Source: Streptomyces galbus
GTDB lineage: Bacteria; Actinomycetota; Actinomycetes; Streptomycetales; Streptomycetaceae
DNA length: 64,000 nucleotides
Direction: 5' to 3'
Assembly (NCBI RefSeq): GCF_005280195.1
Contig: NZ_SZPR01000018.1
Coordinates: forward strand, 91,487 to 155,486
Part shown: piece by piece, positions 23,813 to 31,065 of the stretch
Position numbering within the stretch: the stretch's first letter is position 1
How the letters are laid out: each line of letters starts with the position of its first letter
Translations under genes and position numbers: made by a program
The notes under the pieces: generated by a model
What the model was told of the DNA's origin: nothing
The model's input: only the letters and a program-made list of their open reading frames with translations
Databases searched by the model: none

Positions 23813-24307
23813 ATGCGTTCACCCGCCCTCACCGCGGCTCTCGCGGACATCGACACCGTCTTCGACGGCTTCGCCAGCCCGACCGAGACCGGCTGCGGCC
23901 GGTGCCGCCTTCCCGAGGAGACCGCCCACCTGCGCTCGCCGTACACGCGGGACGGCACAGGTCTCGAAGACGTCCTCGACGGGGTACGGCGGGTCGGGCG
24001 ACCGCACCACGTCCGCCCACCACGCCGTCACCCACGCCTCGACGGCGTCGGCCTGTTCGACCGGCCAGCTCCCCCAGTCGGCCCGGGCCAGCCCGTGGAA
24101 CCCCTCAGGGGTGTCTTGTCGATCAGGATCCCGCACGCCGAGGACGAGCTGCCGGCCGCGCTGCGCTCCTGGGTGGCGGCGCACGCTCCCGTCCGGCTGC
24201 GGGCCCTCGGCGAGCCCGACCTCGCCGAGCGCGCCGGACTCCTCGCCCTGTCCTACGACGACCGCTGGGCGCACCCGTACTGGCGCACCGCCTCCGCCAC
24301 CAGCTGA
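23813..24307 (+). pseudogene. Rearranged gene with an internal 188 bp inversion; conserved unknown family
   Basis: As it stands, the frame from ATG 23813 gives 164 residues: a sensible N-terminus (LTAALADIDTVFDGFASPTE, then TGCGRCRLPEETAHLRSPYT), an odd Arg/Pro-rich middle, and a sensible C-terminus (AEDELPAALRSWVAAHAPVR, then LLALSYDDRWAHPYW). The middle makes protein-like text only on the other strand: GFHGLARADWGSWP, AVEAWVTAWWADVV and PYPVEDVFETCA. Flipping bases 23947-24134 joins all three parts in one frame without a stop. The ends of that segment carry the inverted words GCGGGA and TCCCGC. Homologues I remember are longer between these blocks, so deletions may also have occurred. The last 55 bases overlap the convergent BKACE gene. 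An assembly error is an alternative. Confidence 0.65.
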
Positions 24308-24984
24308 GCGTTGGACACCGCCCGTCGGCCGTCCGGCAGGACGAGGGTGTCCTCCAGACCGATGCGGGTCGGGTGGCCGAGGCGCACGGCCAGGCCGAGG
24401 ACCGGCCAGGCGGACGCCTCCTCGCCGTGCAGGAGGACCGGGCGGCCGTGGGGGATCGCGGCGAGGTCCGCGAGCAGGTGGCGGGCCGACCGCACGGCCG
24501 TCGCCGGGCCGGGGTCCGTCACCTCGGCCAGGACGCGCAGGACCCTCGGTGCGAGGGGCGAGGCGGCGAAGCGGGCCGCGCCGTCCGTGCCGGACCAGAT
24601 GCCGGCCTCCACGCCGACGCCCCGGTCGAGCAGCGCGGCGGCCAGTTCCTCGGCGCCCGGCTCGTGCCAGTTGACCGACGCGTGGTCGGGCAGCACCGTC
24701 CAGCGGCGGACCCGGTCGAGCCGTGCCGGCGGACCGTCCTCCGCCCACGCGCCCGTGGTCACGCCGACGGGCACGTCCACGCGCTCCCGGATCGCCTCCA
24801 GCGTCGCCGCGACCGCGTCCGGCGCGAGCGTGTCCCGGCCGCACGGTGTCTTCGGGTGGACGTGGAGGTCCGTCGCCCCGGCCGCGACCGCCTCGGCGGC
24901 GGACCGGGCCAGCGCCGCGGGCGACAGGGGCACCGCCGGGGAGTCGGCGGCCGTGCGCGCTCCGTTCAGACAGACCTGCACCAT
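24253..24984 (-). CDS. BKACE (DUF849) beta-keto acid cleavage enzyme
   Basis: 243 residues. It has the DUF849 pattern: VCLNGARTA at the start, AAGATDLHVHPKTPCGRDTL with the metal-binding His-x-His, GVTTGAWAEDGPPARLDRVR, DHASVNWHEPGAEELAAALL, GVGVEAGIWS, and the C-terminal TRIGLEDTLVLPDGR. These zinc enzymes split a beta-keto acid using acetyl-CoA, giving acetoacetate and a new acyl-CoA; 3-keto-5-aminohexanoate cleavage in lysine fermentation is the founding case. It is somewhat shorter than the 270-300 residues usual for the family. No acetoacetate genes adjoin, so the substrate is open. It overlaps the rearranged gene by 55 bases tail to tail. Confidence 0.88.
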   Translation of the reverse strand: MVQVCLNGARTAADSPAVPLSPAALARSAAEAVAAGATDLHVHPKTPCGRDTLAPDAVAATLEAIRERVDVPVGVTTGAWAEDGPPARLDRVRRWTVLPDHASVNWHEPGAEELAAALLDRGVGVEAGIWSGTDGAARFAASPLAPRVLRVLAEVTDPGPATAVRSARHLLADLAAIPHGRPVLLHGEEASAWPVLGLAVRLGHPTRIGLEDTLVLPDGRRAVSNAQLVAEAVRQYGCAQRSS

Positions 24985-25049
24985 GCCCCGATGGTGACAC
25001 GTCCCGGGGAACAGGGGTGCGGCATCCCCGGCGCACCCCCGCCGTGCGG

Positions 25050-25652
25050 TCAGGCCGACATCAGCAGCCGTCCGCGCCGGGCGGCACCCAGCGCCCCGGG
25101 CGTGAGCACCGGCCGCGGGACGAGAATCCCGCAGTCCGCGCAGACCGGCCCGGCGGACGGCTCGTGGTCGAGGTCGTCCCTCCAGTCCAGCCGCTCACCG
25201 TCGCACACCGGGCAGCACGAGCCCGGTGCCCGCTCCAGCGCGGCGATCAGCCGGCGCAGCACCTCGGCCAGCGGTTCACGGGGGTGGACCCGCGGGTCGT
25301 CGCACCACGCCACACCGAAGCCGCCCCAGGTCATCCGGTGCCAGTCGTCGACACTGCCGGGCCTGCGCAGCCCGTCGTGCTTCTCCTTCCTCCGCCGCTC
25401 GGCGAACCCCACCTCGTACGCGAGCCACACCGCGCGGGCCTCCTCCAGCTCCTCCAACGCGGCCACGAGCCGCGCCGGGTCGGGGGATCGGTCCTCGGGT
25501 CCGAACCCGGCCCGCGAGCACAGGTGGTCCCACGTCGCCCGGTGCCCGTAGGGCGCGAACCGCTCCAGGCACTTGCGCAGCGAGTACCGCCGCAGTGCCA
25601 GATCGCACCGCGGGTCGCGCACCTGTCTCGCCAGACTCCGGAAACCGGCCAT
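25050..25652 (-). CDS. Hypothetical protein with C-terminal zinc-ribbon-like pair
   Basis: 200 residues. The N-terminal part is rich in charged helices (RQVRDPRCDLALRRYSLRKC and LEELEEARAVWLAYEVGFAE). Near the C-terminus are CCPVCDGERLDW and PVCADCGILVP, two CxxC pairs able to bind one zinc. I do not recognise a family with a known role. ATG at 25652 is the natural start. It is transcribed alone; the 242 bases between it and the divergent Ntn-hydrolase gene hold no clear feature except both promoters and a weak 47-codon reading frame that I did not accept. A nucleic-acid contact through the ribbon is conceivable but unproven. Confidence 0.7.
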   Translation of the reverse strand: MAGFRSLARQVRDPRCDLALRRYSLRKCLERFAPYGHRATWDHLCSRAGFGPEDRSPDPARLVAALEELEEARAVWLAYEVGFAERRRKEKHDGLRRPGSVDDWHRMTWGGFGVAWCDDPRVHPREPLAEVLRRLIAALERAPGSCCPVCDGERLDWRDDLDHEPSAGPVCADCGILVPRPVLTPGALGAARRGRLLMSA

Positions 25653-25894
25653 CGCCTTGCACCTCCGTCACATCTGCACCTGTATTTCGGTCACTTCGGC
25701 GCCGCCGCGCCACCGACGCGCGACGTCGTCGAAGAGACGTACCGACAGGCGATTCGGCTCCACTCGATCTCCGTGCCGTCGTAAGAGCTGTCGCAAAGCC
25801 GCCGTAGGGACCTGGAAAAGTGACGCATGCTCATCTTCACTCCGTGCGATACCGGCGGTAACCTTCCGGCCACCCCAGTCGCTAGGAGCTGCCC

Positions 25895-28684
25895 ATGCCA
25901 CGGCGAACCTCCCGCGCAACCCTCGACAGACTGAGAACTCCCGGCAGATTCCCCGGGTTCCTGAAGAGCGCCTCGGTATGCGTCCTGATTGCGGGGCTGT
26001 TGTCCCCGCTCACCCAGACGGCCGCCTCGGCCGCCGGAACCGCCGCCCCGAACGACCTGTGCGGCGGCCAGTGTTCCGACATCCTGCCGCCCGGCGAGAA
26101 CGGCAACGCCACCCTCGCCCAGATCCTGCTCAACCAGGCCTTCGGCACCCAGCCCGGGCACGCCGAGGACCAGCTCGGCCCCTACGCCAACCTGGCCAAG
26201 GGCTACCCCTCCCTGACCAACGCGACGATCAACACCTTCTTCAACGACGCCTCGTTCGGCGTCCCCTCCGACCAGGTCGCCTCCACCGAGAAGCCCGCCG
26301 GGCGCGGTGACGTGACGATCGTCCGCGACAAGAAGACGGGTGTGCCGCACATCACGGGCACCACGCGCTACGGCACCGAGTTCGGCGCCGGCTATGCCGC
26401 CGCCCAGGACCGGCTGTGGCTGATGGACGTCTTCCGGCACGTGGGCCGCGGGCAGCTGACCGGCTTCGCGGGCGGCGCGCCCTCCAACCAGGGCCTGGAA
26501 CAGCAGTTCTGGCGCAACGCCCCCTACACCGAGGCCGACCTCCAGGCGCAGATCGACAACGCCGTGGCGAACAACGGCGCCCGCGGTCAGCAGGCCCTCG
26601 CCGACGTCAGGGCCTACCTCGACGGCATCAACGCCTACATCGACGCCTCCGACAGCGGCCGCTACTTCCCCGGCGAGTACGTGCTGACCGGCCACAAGGA
26701 CTCCATCACCAACGCCGGCACGATCGACCACTTCAAGGTGACCGACCTGGTGGCGCTGGCCTCGGTCGTCGGCGCGCTGTTCGGCTCCGGCGGCGGGGGA
26801 GAGGTCGACAACGCCCTCTCCCTGCTCGCCGCCCAGGAGAAGTACGGCGTGGCCGAGGGCACCAGGGTCTGGGAGTCCTTCCGTGAACGCAACGACCCCG
26901 AGGCCGTCCTGACCGTCCACGACGGCCGCAGCTTCCCCTACGCCACCCGGCCCGACACCCCCCAGGGCGAGGCCCTGCCCGACGCCGGCTCGGTCGCCGA
27001 GGAACCGCTGGTGTACGACCGCACCGGCAGCGCGGCGACGGCCACCGCGAGCACCGCGTCCCGCACGGCCGCCGCGACCGCCCTCACCTCCGCGCGGCGC
27101 GGCATGTCCAACGCCCTGGTGGTCAGCGGGACGTACACGGCGAGCGGCCACCCGGTCGCCGTCTTCGGCCCGCAGACCGGCTACTTCGCGCCGCAACTGC
27201 TCATGCTCCAGGAGATCCAGGGCCCCGGACTGAGCGCCCGCGGCGCCTCCTTCGCGGGCCTGAGCATGTACGTCGAACTGGGACGCGGCCAGGACTACGC
27301 GTGGAGCGCCACGACCTCCGGCCAGGACATCATCGACACCTACGCGGTCGAGCTGTGCCAGGACGACTACCACTACCTGTACCGCGGCACCTGCACGGCG
27401 ATGGACAAGGTAGAGCAGAAGAACGCCTGGAAGCCCACCACGGCCGACGGCACCGCGGCCGGCTCGTACACGATGCGGGTCTGGCGCACCCGGTACGGTC
27501 CGGTCGAGTACCGGGCCACCGTCGGCGGCAAGAAGGTCGCCTACACCACCCTGCGCTCCTCCTACCTGCACGAGGCCGACTCCATCATCGGCTTCCAGAT
27601 GCTGAACGACCCGGACTACGTCAAGGGCCCCGACAGCTTCCAGGGCGCGGTGCAGCACATCAACTACACCTTCAACTGGTTCTACGCCGACGCCGCGCAC
27701 ACCGCGTACTACAACAGCGGCGACAACCCGGTGCGGGCGAGCGGCGTCGACGCGGAGTTCCCGGTCTGGGCGCAGCCGGCGTACGAGTGGCGCGGCTGGG
27801 ACCCGGCCACCAACACCGCCGCCTACACCCCGGCCTCGGCGCACCCCCACTCCACCGACCAGGACTACTACATCTCCTGGAACAACAAGCAGGCCGAGGA
27901 CTACACGACCGCGCCCTGGGGCGACGGCTCCGTGCACCGCGGGAACCTGCTGGAGGACCGGGTGAAGAAGCTGGTCGCCGCCGGCGGCGTCACCCGCGCC
28001 GCGCTGGTCAAGGCCATGGGCGAGGCGGCCCTCGCCGACCTGCGCGCCGAGGACGTCCTGCCGGACCTGCTGAAGGTGATCACCAGCTCCCCGGTCACCG
28101 ACGCCACGGCCGCGGCGGCCGTGGGCAAGCTGCAGACCTGGCTCACGGCGGGCGGCCTGCGCACGGAGACGTCGGCCGGCTCCAAGACGTACGCGAACGC
28201 CGACGCGATCCGGCTGCTGGACGCCTGGTGGCCGCTGCTGGTGAAGGCCGAGTTCCAACCGGGCCTGGGCAGCGACCTGTACACGGCGTTCACGCACAAC
28301 CTGCCCGTCGACGAGGCCCCTTCGGCCGGCCACGGCCCGACCGGCTCGCACGCCGGGAGCTCGTTCCAGTACGGCTGGTGGAGCTATGTCGACAAGGACA
28401 TCCGCGCGGTGCTCGGCCAGTCCGTGCGGGGACCGCTGGCGCGGACGTACTGCGGCGGCGGCAGCCTGGCCGCCTGCCGGGACGTGCTGATCGGCTCCCT
28501 GAAGGAGGCGGCCGGCGCGACCGCGGCCCAGGTCTACCCGGGCGACGACCAGTGCTCGGCGGGCGACCAGTGGTGCGCCGACTCGATCGTCCAGCGCACC
28601 CTGGGCGGCATCAAGCACTACCGGATCAGCTGGCAGAACCGCCCCACCTACCAGCAGGTCGTGGAGTTCACCTCGCACCGCTGA
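25895..28684 (+). CDS. Secreted penicillin-acylase family Ntn hydrolase
   Basis: 929 residues. The signal peptide covers about 1-47 (LKSASVCVLIAGLLSPLTQT followed by AASAAG). The alpha part carries the family text RDKKTGVPHITGTTRYGTEF and GAGYAAAQDRLWLMDVFRHV. The new N-terminal nucleophile after self-cleavage would be S405 in RRGMSNALVVSG. The beta part has PQTGYFAPQLLMLQEIQGPG, DYAWSATTSGQDIIDTYAVE and DSIIGFQMLNDPDYVKGP. Such enzymes hydrolyse amides of fatty or aromatic acids, including acyl-homoserine lactones and lipopeptides, outside the cell. It is a single gene ended by a long hairpin. Substrate unknown; acylase of antibiotics or quorum signals are both plausible. Confidence 0.92.
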   Translation: MPRRTSRATLDRLRTPGRFPGFLKSASVCVLIAGLLSPLTQTAASAAGTAAPNDLCGGQCSDILPPGENGNATLAQILLNQAFGTQPGHAEDQLGPYANLAKGYPSLTNATINTFFNDASFGVPSDQVASTEKPAGRGDVTIVRDKKTGVPHITGTTRYGTEFGAGYAAAQDRLWLMDVFRHVGRGQLTGFAGGAPSNQGLEQQFWRNAPYTEADLQAQIDNAVANNGARGQQALADVRAYLDGINAYIDASDSGRYFPGEYVLTGHKDSITNAGTIDHFKVTDLVALASVVGALFGSGGGGEVDNALSLLAAQEKYGVAEGTRVWESFRERNDPEAVLTVHDGRSFPYATRPDTPQGEALPDAGSVAEEPLVYDRTGSAATATASTASRTAAATALTSARRGMSNALVVSGTYTASGHPVAVFGPQTGYFAPQLLMLQEIQGPGLSARGASFAGLSMYVELGRGQDYAWSATTSGQDIIDTYAVELCQDDYHYLYRGTCTAMDKVEQKNAWKPTTADGTAAGSYTMRVWRTRYGPVEYRATVGGKKVAYTTLRSSYLHEADSIIGFQMLNDPDYVKGPDSFQGAVQHINYTFNWFYADAAHTAYYNSGDNPVRASGVDAEFPVWAQPAYEWRGWDPATNTAAYTPASAHPHSTDQDYYISWNNKQAEDYTTAPWGDGSVHRGNLLEDRVKKLVAAGGVTRAALVKAMGEAALADLRAEDVLPDLLKVITSSPVTDATAAAAVGKLQTWLTAGGLRTETSAGSKTYANADAIRLLDAWWPLLVKAEFQPGLGSDLYTAFTHNLPVDEAPSAGHGPTGSHAGSSFQYGWWSYVDKDIRAVLGQSVRGPLARTYCGGGSLAACRDVLIGSLKEAAGATAAQVYPGDDQCSAGDQWCADSIVQRTLGGIKHYRISWQNRPTYQQVVEFTSHR

Positions 28685-28712
28685 CCGGCCGCCCCGGCCG
28701 GCACCGCGCGAC

Positions 28713-28752
28713 GGCGGCGGGCCCGTCCCCCAGGGGACACGGGCCCGCCGCC
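28713..28752. terminator. Bidirectional terminator hairpin
   Basis: GGCGGCGGGCCCGT and ACGGGCCCGCCGCC form a 14 bp perfect stem between two convergent genes; the loop can also pair GTCCCC with GGGGAC. Suited to stop transcription from both sides. Confidence 0.8.
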
Positions 28753-28757
28753 CACGG

Positions 28758-29978
28758 TCACCGGTACAGCAGGTACTCCTTCCGCACCCGGCGGAACGCC
28801 TCCAGTTCCGCCTGCCAGCCCGCCACCACCTCGTCGGGGCCGGCGCCCGCGTCGATCGCCGTGCGCACCCACGTCGAGCCGGTCAGCTTGTCGATCCAGT
28901 GGTCCGCGCGCCAGGCGAACCCGCTCCACACCCGCTTGGCCGTGACCAGCAGCGCCACACCGGTGCGGACCGGGTCGAAGGCGTCCCGGTCGTGGACGTG
29001 GATCTGCACCCCGCCGACGGTCCTGCCCTGGAACTTGGAGAAGGTCGGCGCGAAGTACGCCTCCCGGAAACGCACCCCGGGCAGTCCCAGCGCGTTCGCG
29101 GCGGCGGCCCAGCGCCCGTCGAGCCCCTCGGCGCCCAGCAGTTCGAACGGCCGGGTCGTGCCGCGGCCCTCCGACAGGTTCGTCCCCTCGAACAGGCAGG
29201 TGCCGGAGTAGACGAGCGCGGTGTCGGGCGTGGGCATGTTCGGGCTCGGCGGCACCCACGGCAGCCCGGCCGTGTCGTACCACTGCGACCGCCGCCAGCC
29301 GGTCATCGCGACCACGTCCAGCTCCACCGGCGCGGTCAGGAACTCGCCGTTGAACAGGCGGGCCAGCTCCGCGACCGTCATGCCGTGCGACTGGGCGATC
29401 GGCTGCCGGCCGACGAACGTCGCGAACTCGAGGTGCAGCACCGGACCCGTGGCCGCCCGGCCGGTCACCGGGTTCGGCCGGTCCAGCACCACGCACCGCA
29501 GACCGGCCGCCGCCGCCGCCTCCATGCAGTCGTACAGCGTCCAGATGTAGGTGTAGAAGCGGGCGCCGACGTCCTGGATGTCGAAGACGACCGTGTCGAC
29601 GCCGGACGCGGCGAAGACGTCGGCGAGCGGCCGGCCGCTCTTGAGGTAGGTGTCGTAGACCGGGAGGCCGGTCGCCGGGTCGTCGTAGCGGCCCTCCGAG
29701 CCGCCGGCCTGGGCGGTCCCCCGGAAGCCGTGCTCCGGGCCGAAGACCGCCGTCAGCCCGACACGGGGGTCGCGGTGCATCACGTCGACGATGTGCTCGG
29801 CGTCCCGGGTGACGCCGGTGGGGTTGGTGACGACCCCCACCTTCTGCCCGGCGAGCAGCGCGTAGCCGTCCGCCGCGAGCCGTTCGAAGCCGGTGCGCGG
29901 GCGTTCGCGGTGCCGGGGTGCCGCCGGGACCGCCGCCAGCGAGGTGGAGGCGAGCAGGCTTCTTCGGGACAGGTGCAT
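28758..29978 (-). CDS. DUF1343 protein, NamZ-like exo-beta-N-acetylmuramidase
   Basis: 406 residues. Residues 1-22 look like a Tat signal (HLSRRSLLASTSLAAVPAA). The domain starts FERLAADGYALLAGQKVGVV and contains GVTRDAEHIVDVMHRDPRVG, FGPEHGFRGTAQAGGSE, VVFDIQDVGARFYTYIWTLY, VVLDRPNPVTG and CLFEGTNLSEGRGTTRPFEL, the pattern of DUF1343. The characterised member, Bacillus NamZ, removes N-acetylmuramic acid from the non-reducing end of peptidoglycan fragments. Here a secreted wall-recycling role is likely. The ATG at 29978 follows CGGAGGATCC. It is convergent with the Ntn hydrolase gene. Confidence 0.9.
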   Translation of the reverse strand: MHLSRRSLLASTSLAAVPAAPRHRERPRTGFERLAADGYALLAGQKVGVVTNPTGVTRDAEHIVDVMHRDPRVGLTAVFGPEHGFRGTAQAGGSEGRYDDPATGLPVYDTYLKSGRPLADVFAASGVDTVVFDIQDVGARFYTYIWTLYDCMEAAAAAGLRCVVLDRPNPVTGRAATGPVLHLEFATFVGRQPIAQSHGMTVAELARLFNGEFLTAPVELDVVAMTGWRRSQWYDTAGLPWVPPSPNMPTPDTALVYSGTCLFEGTNLSEGRGTTRPFELLGAEGLDGRWAAAANALGLPGVRFREAYFAPTFSKFQGRTVGGVQIHVHDRDAFDPVRTGVALLVTAKRVWSGFAWRADHWIDKLTGSTWVRTAIDAGAGPDEVVAGWQAELEAFRRVRKEYLLYR

Positions 29979-30085
29979 GGATCCTCCGATGGGTCGTCGC
30001 ATGCCGGCCGGACGGGCGCTGTTCCCCCGAGGGGGTGTCCGCGAAGTCGCGCCTGCCCCGCAACGCCCGGCACGCACTCTCGCCG

Positions 30086-30198
30086 CACCGGGCGAACACC
30101 CGAGTACGGCCAGTACGCGGGCGTCCGCCCGGCACGCCGAGAGCACGCACCGGACGCCGCAGGGCCCGCCCTCCGGGCGGACGACGCGACATCGCGGA
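30086..30198. repeat. Interspersed repeat, copy B (intergenic)
   Basis: Second copy of the 113-base repeat at 11268-11380, same orientation and length. It fills the middle of the 322-base gap between the DUF1343 gene and the SDR gene. Similarity appears to continue, more weakly, for about 30 bases before it. The rest of the gap holds the two promoters and the operator at 30234. Reading frames through it look like repeat translation, not a gene. Confidence 0.8.
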
Positions 30199-30233
30199 CA
30201 CCCCCCAGGTTCGGTCACTTCCCCTTCCCTCAC

Positions 30234-30253
30234 ACATACCGACCGGTTAGTCT
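30234..30253. promoter_or_regulatory. TetR-type operator before the SDR-ligase-TetR operon
   Basis: ACATACCGACCGGTTAGTCT lies 47 bases before the SDR ATG. Its first 14 bases are identical to the minus-strand reading of the site at 35702-35721, which precedes the divergent kinase-dehydrogenase operon. The TetR gene between them (32747-33349) is the evident candidate regulator. Confidence 0.65.
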
Positions 30254-30300
30254 GTCCCGGCACAGCCGCGCCCGCGCGCAAGTCGTGTCGAAGGAGACCG

Positions 30301-31065
30301 ATGGTGGAAGCCCTGCACAACGCCGGAGTCGTCGTCACCGGAGCCGGAGGGGGGATCGGGGCGGCGCTCGCCCGCCGGTTCGCCGCCGAGGGGGCCCGGG
30401 TCGTGGTCAACGACCTGGACGCGGACAAGGCGGAGGCCGTCGCCGCGGAGATCGGCGGGACCGCCGTGCCGGGCGACGCCTCCGCGGTCGTCGACGCCGC
30501 CCGCGACGCCCTGGGCGGCACCGTCGACGTGTACTGCGCCAATGCCGGGGTCGGCTCCGCCGGGAGCGAGGCCGCCGGCGAGGACGTGTGGGCCCGGGCC
30601 TGGGACGTCAACGTGATGGCGCACGTCCGCGCCGCCCACGCCCTGCTCCCCGGCTGGCTGGAGCGCGGGCACGGGCGGTTCGTGTCGACCGTGTCCGCCG
30701 CGGGACTGCTCACCATGATCGGGGCCGCGCCGTACAGCGTCACCAAGCACGGCGCCTACGCCTTCGCCGAGTGGCTGTCGCTGACCTACCGCCACCGGGG
30801 CCTCAAGGTGCACGCCATCTGCCCGCAGGGCGTGCGCACCGACATGCTCTCCGCCACCGGCACCGCCGGCGACCTGGTGCTCAAGCCCACCGCCATCGAA
30901 CCGCAGGACGTCGCCGACGCGCTGCTCAAGGGCATGGCGGAGGACCGGTTCCTGATCCTGCCCCACCCCGAGGTCGCCGCCTACTACCAGGCCCGCGCCG
31001 CCGAGCCGGACCGCTGGCTGACCAGCATGAACCACCTCCAGCAGAAGTGGGAGGCCACCCGGTGA
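30301..31065 (+). CDS. Short-chain dehydrogenase/reductase
   Basis: 254 residues. The NAD(P) motif is GVVVTGAGGGIGAALARRFA (TGxxxGIG), followed by VVVNDLDADK, whose Asp suggests NAD(H). NAG is present as YCANAGVGS. The catalytic Tyr and Lys are in PYSVTKHGAYAFAEWLS, with the Ser in STVSAAG. ICPQGVRTDML is the usual loop after the active site. ATG at 30301 has GAAGGAGACCG before it. It is the first gene of an operon with an acyl-CoA ligase (GTGA overlap) and a TetR gene. By context it may interconvert a keto and a hydroxy acyl group. Confidence 0.92.
   Translation: MVEALHNAGVVVTGAGGGIGAALARRFAAEGARVVVNDLDADKAEAVAAEIGGTAVPGDASAVVDAARDALGGTVDVYCANAGVGSAGSEAAGEDVWARAWDVNVMAHVRAAHALLPGWLERGHGRFVSTVSAAGLLTMIGAAPYSVTKHGAYAFAEWLSLTYRHRGLKVHAICPQGVRTDMLSATGTAGDLVLKPTAIEPQDVADALLKGMAEDRFLILPHPEVAAYYQARAAEPDRWLTSMNHLQQKWEATR

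Noticed and set aside
25691..25834. 47-codon minus-strand frame with GGAG ahead of the ATG, in the gap before the Ntn hydrolase
   Set aside because: Third-position G+C looks fair, but there is no similarity I recognise and it overlaps the likely promoters of both flanking genes. Left as a weak possibility.
25668..25919. 83-codon minus-strand frame in the same gap
   Set aside because: Text looks protein-like in parts, but codon third positions are A/T rich unlike all neighbours and no start has a ribosome site.
25691..28678. 995-codon minus-strand frame opposite the Ntn hydrolase
   Set aside because: Shadow of the acylase gene; no recognisable protein text.
28648..30237. Extended minus-strand start for the DUF1343 protein through the repeat region
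   Set aside because: The extension translates the interspersed repeat; ATG at 29978 has a good ribosome site and a Tat signal.
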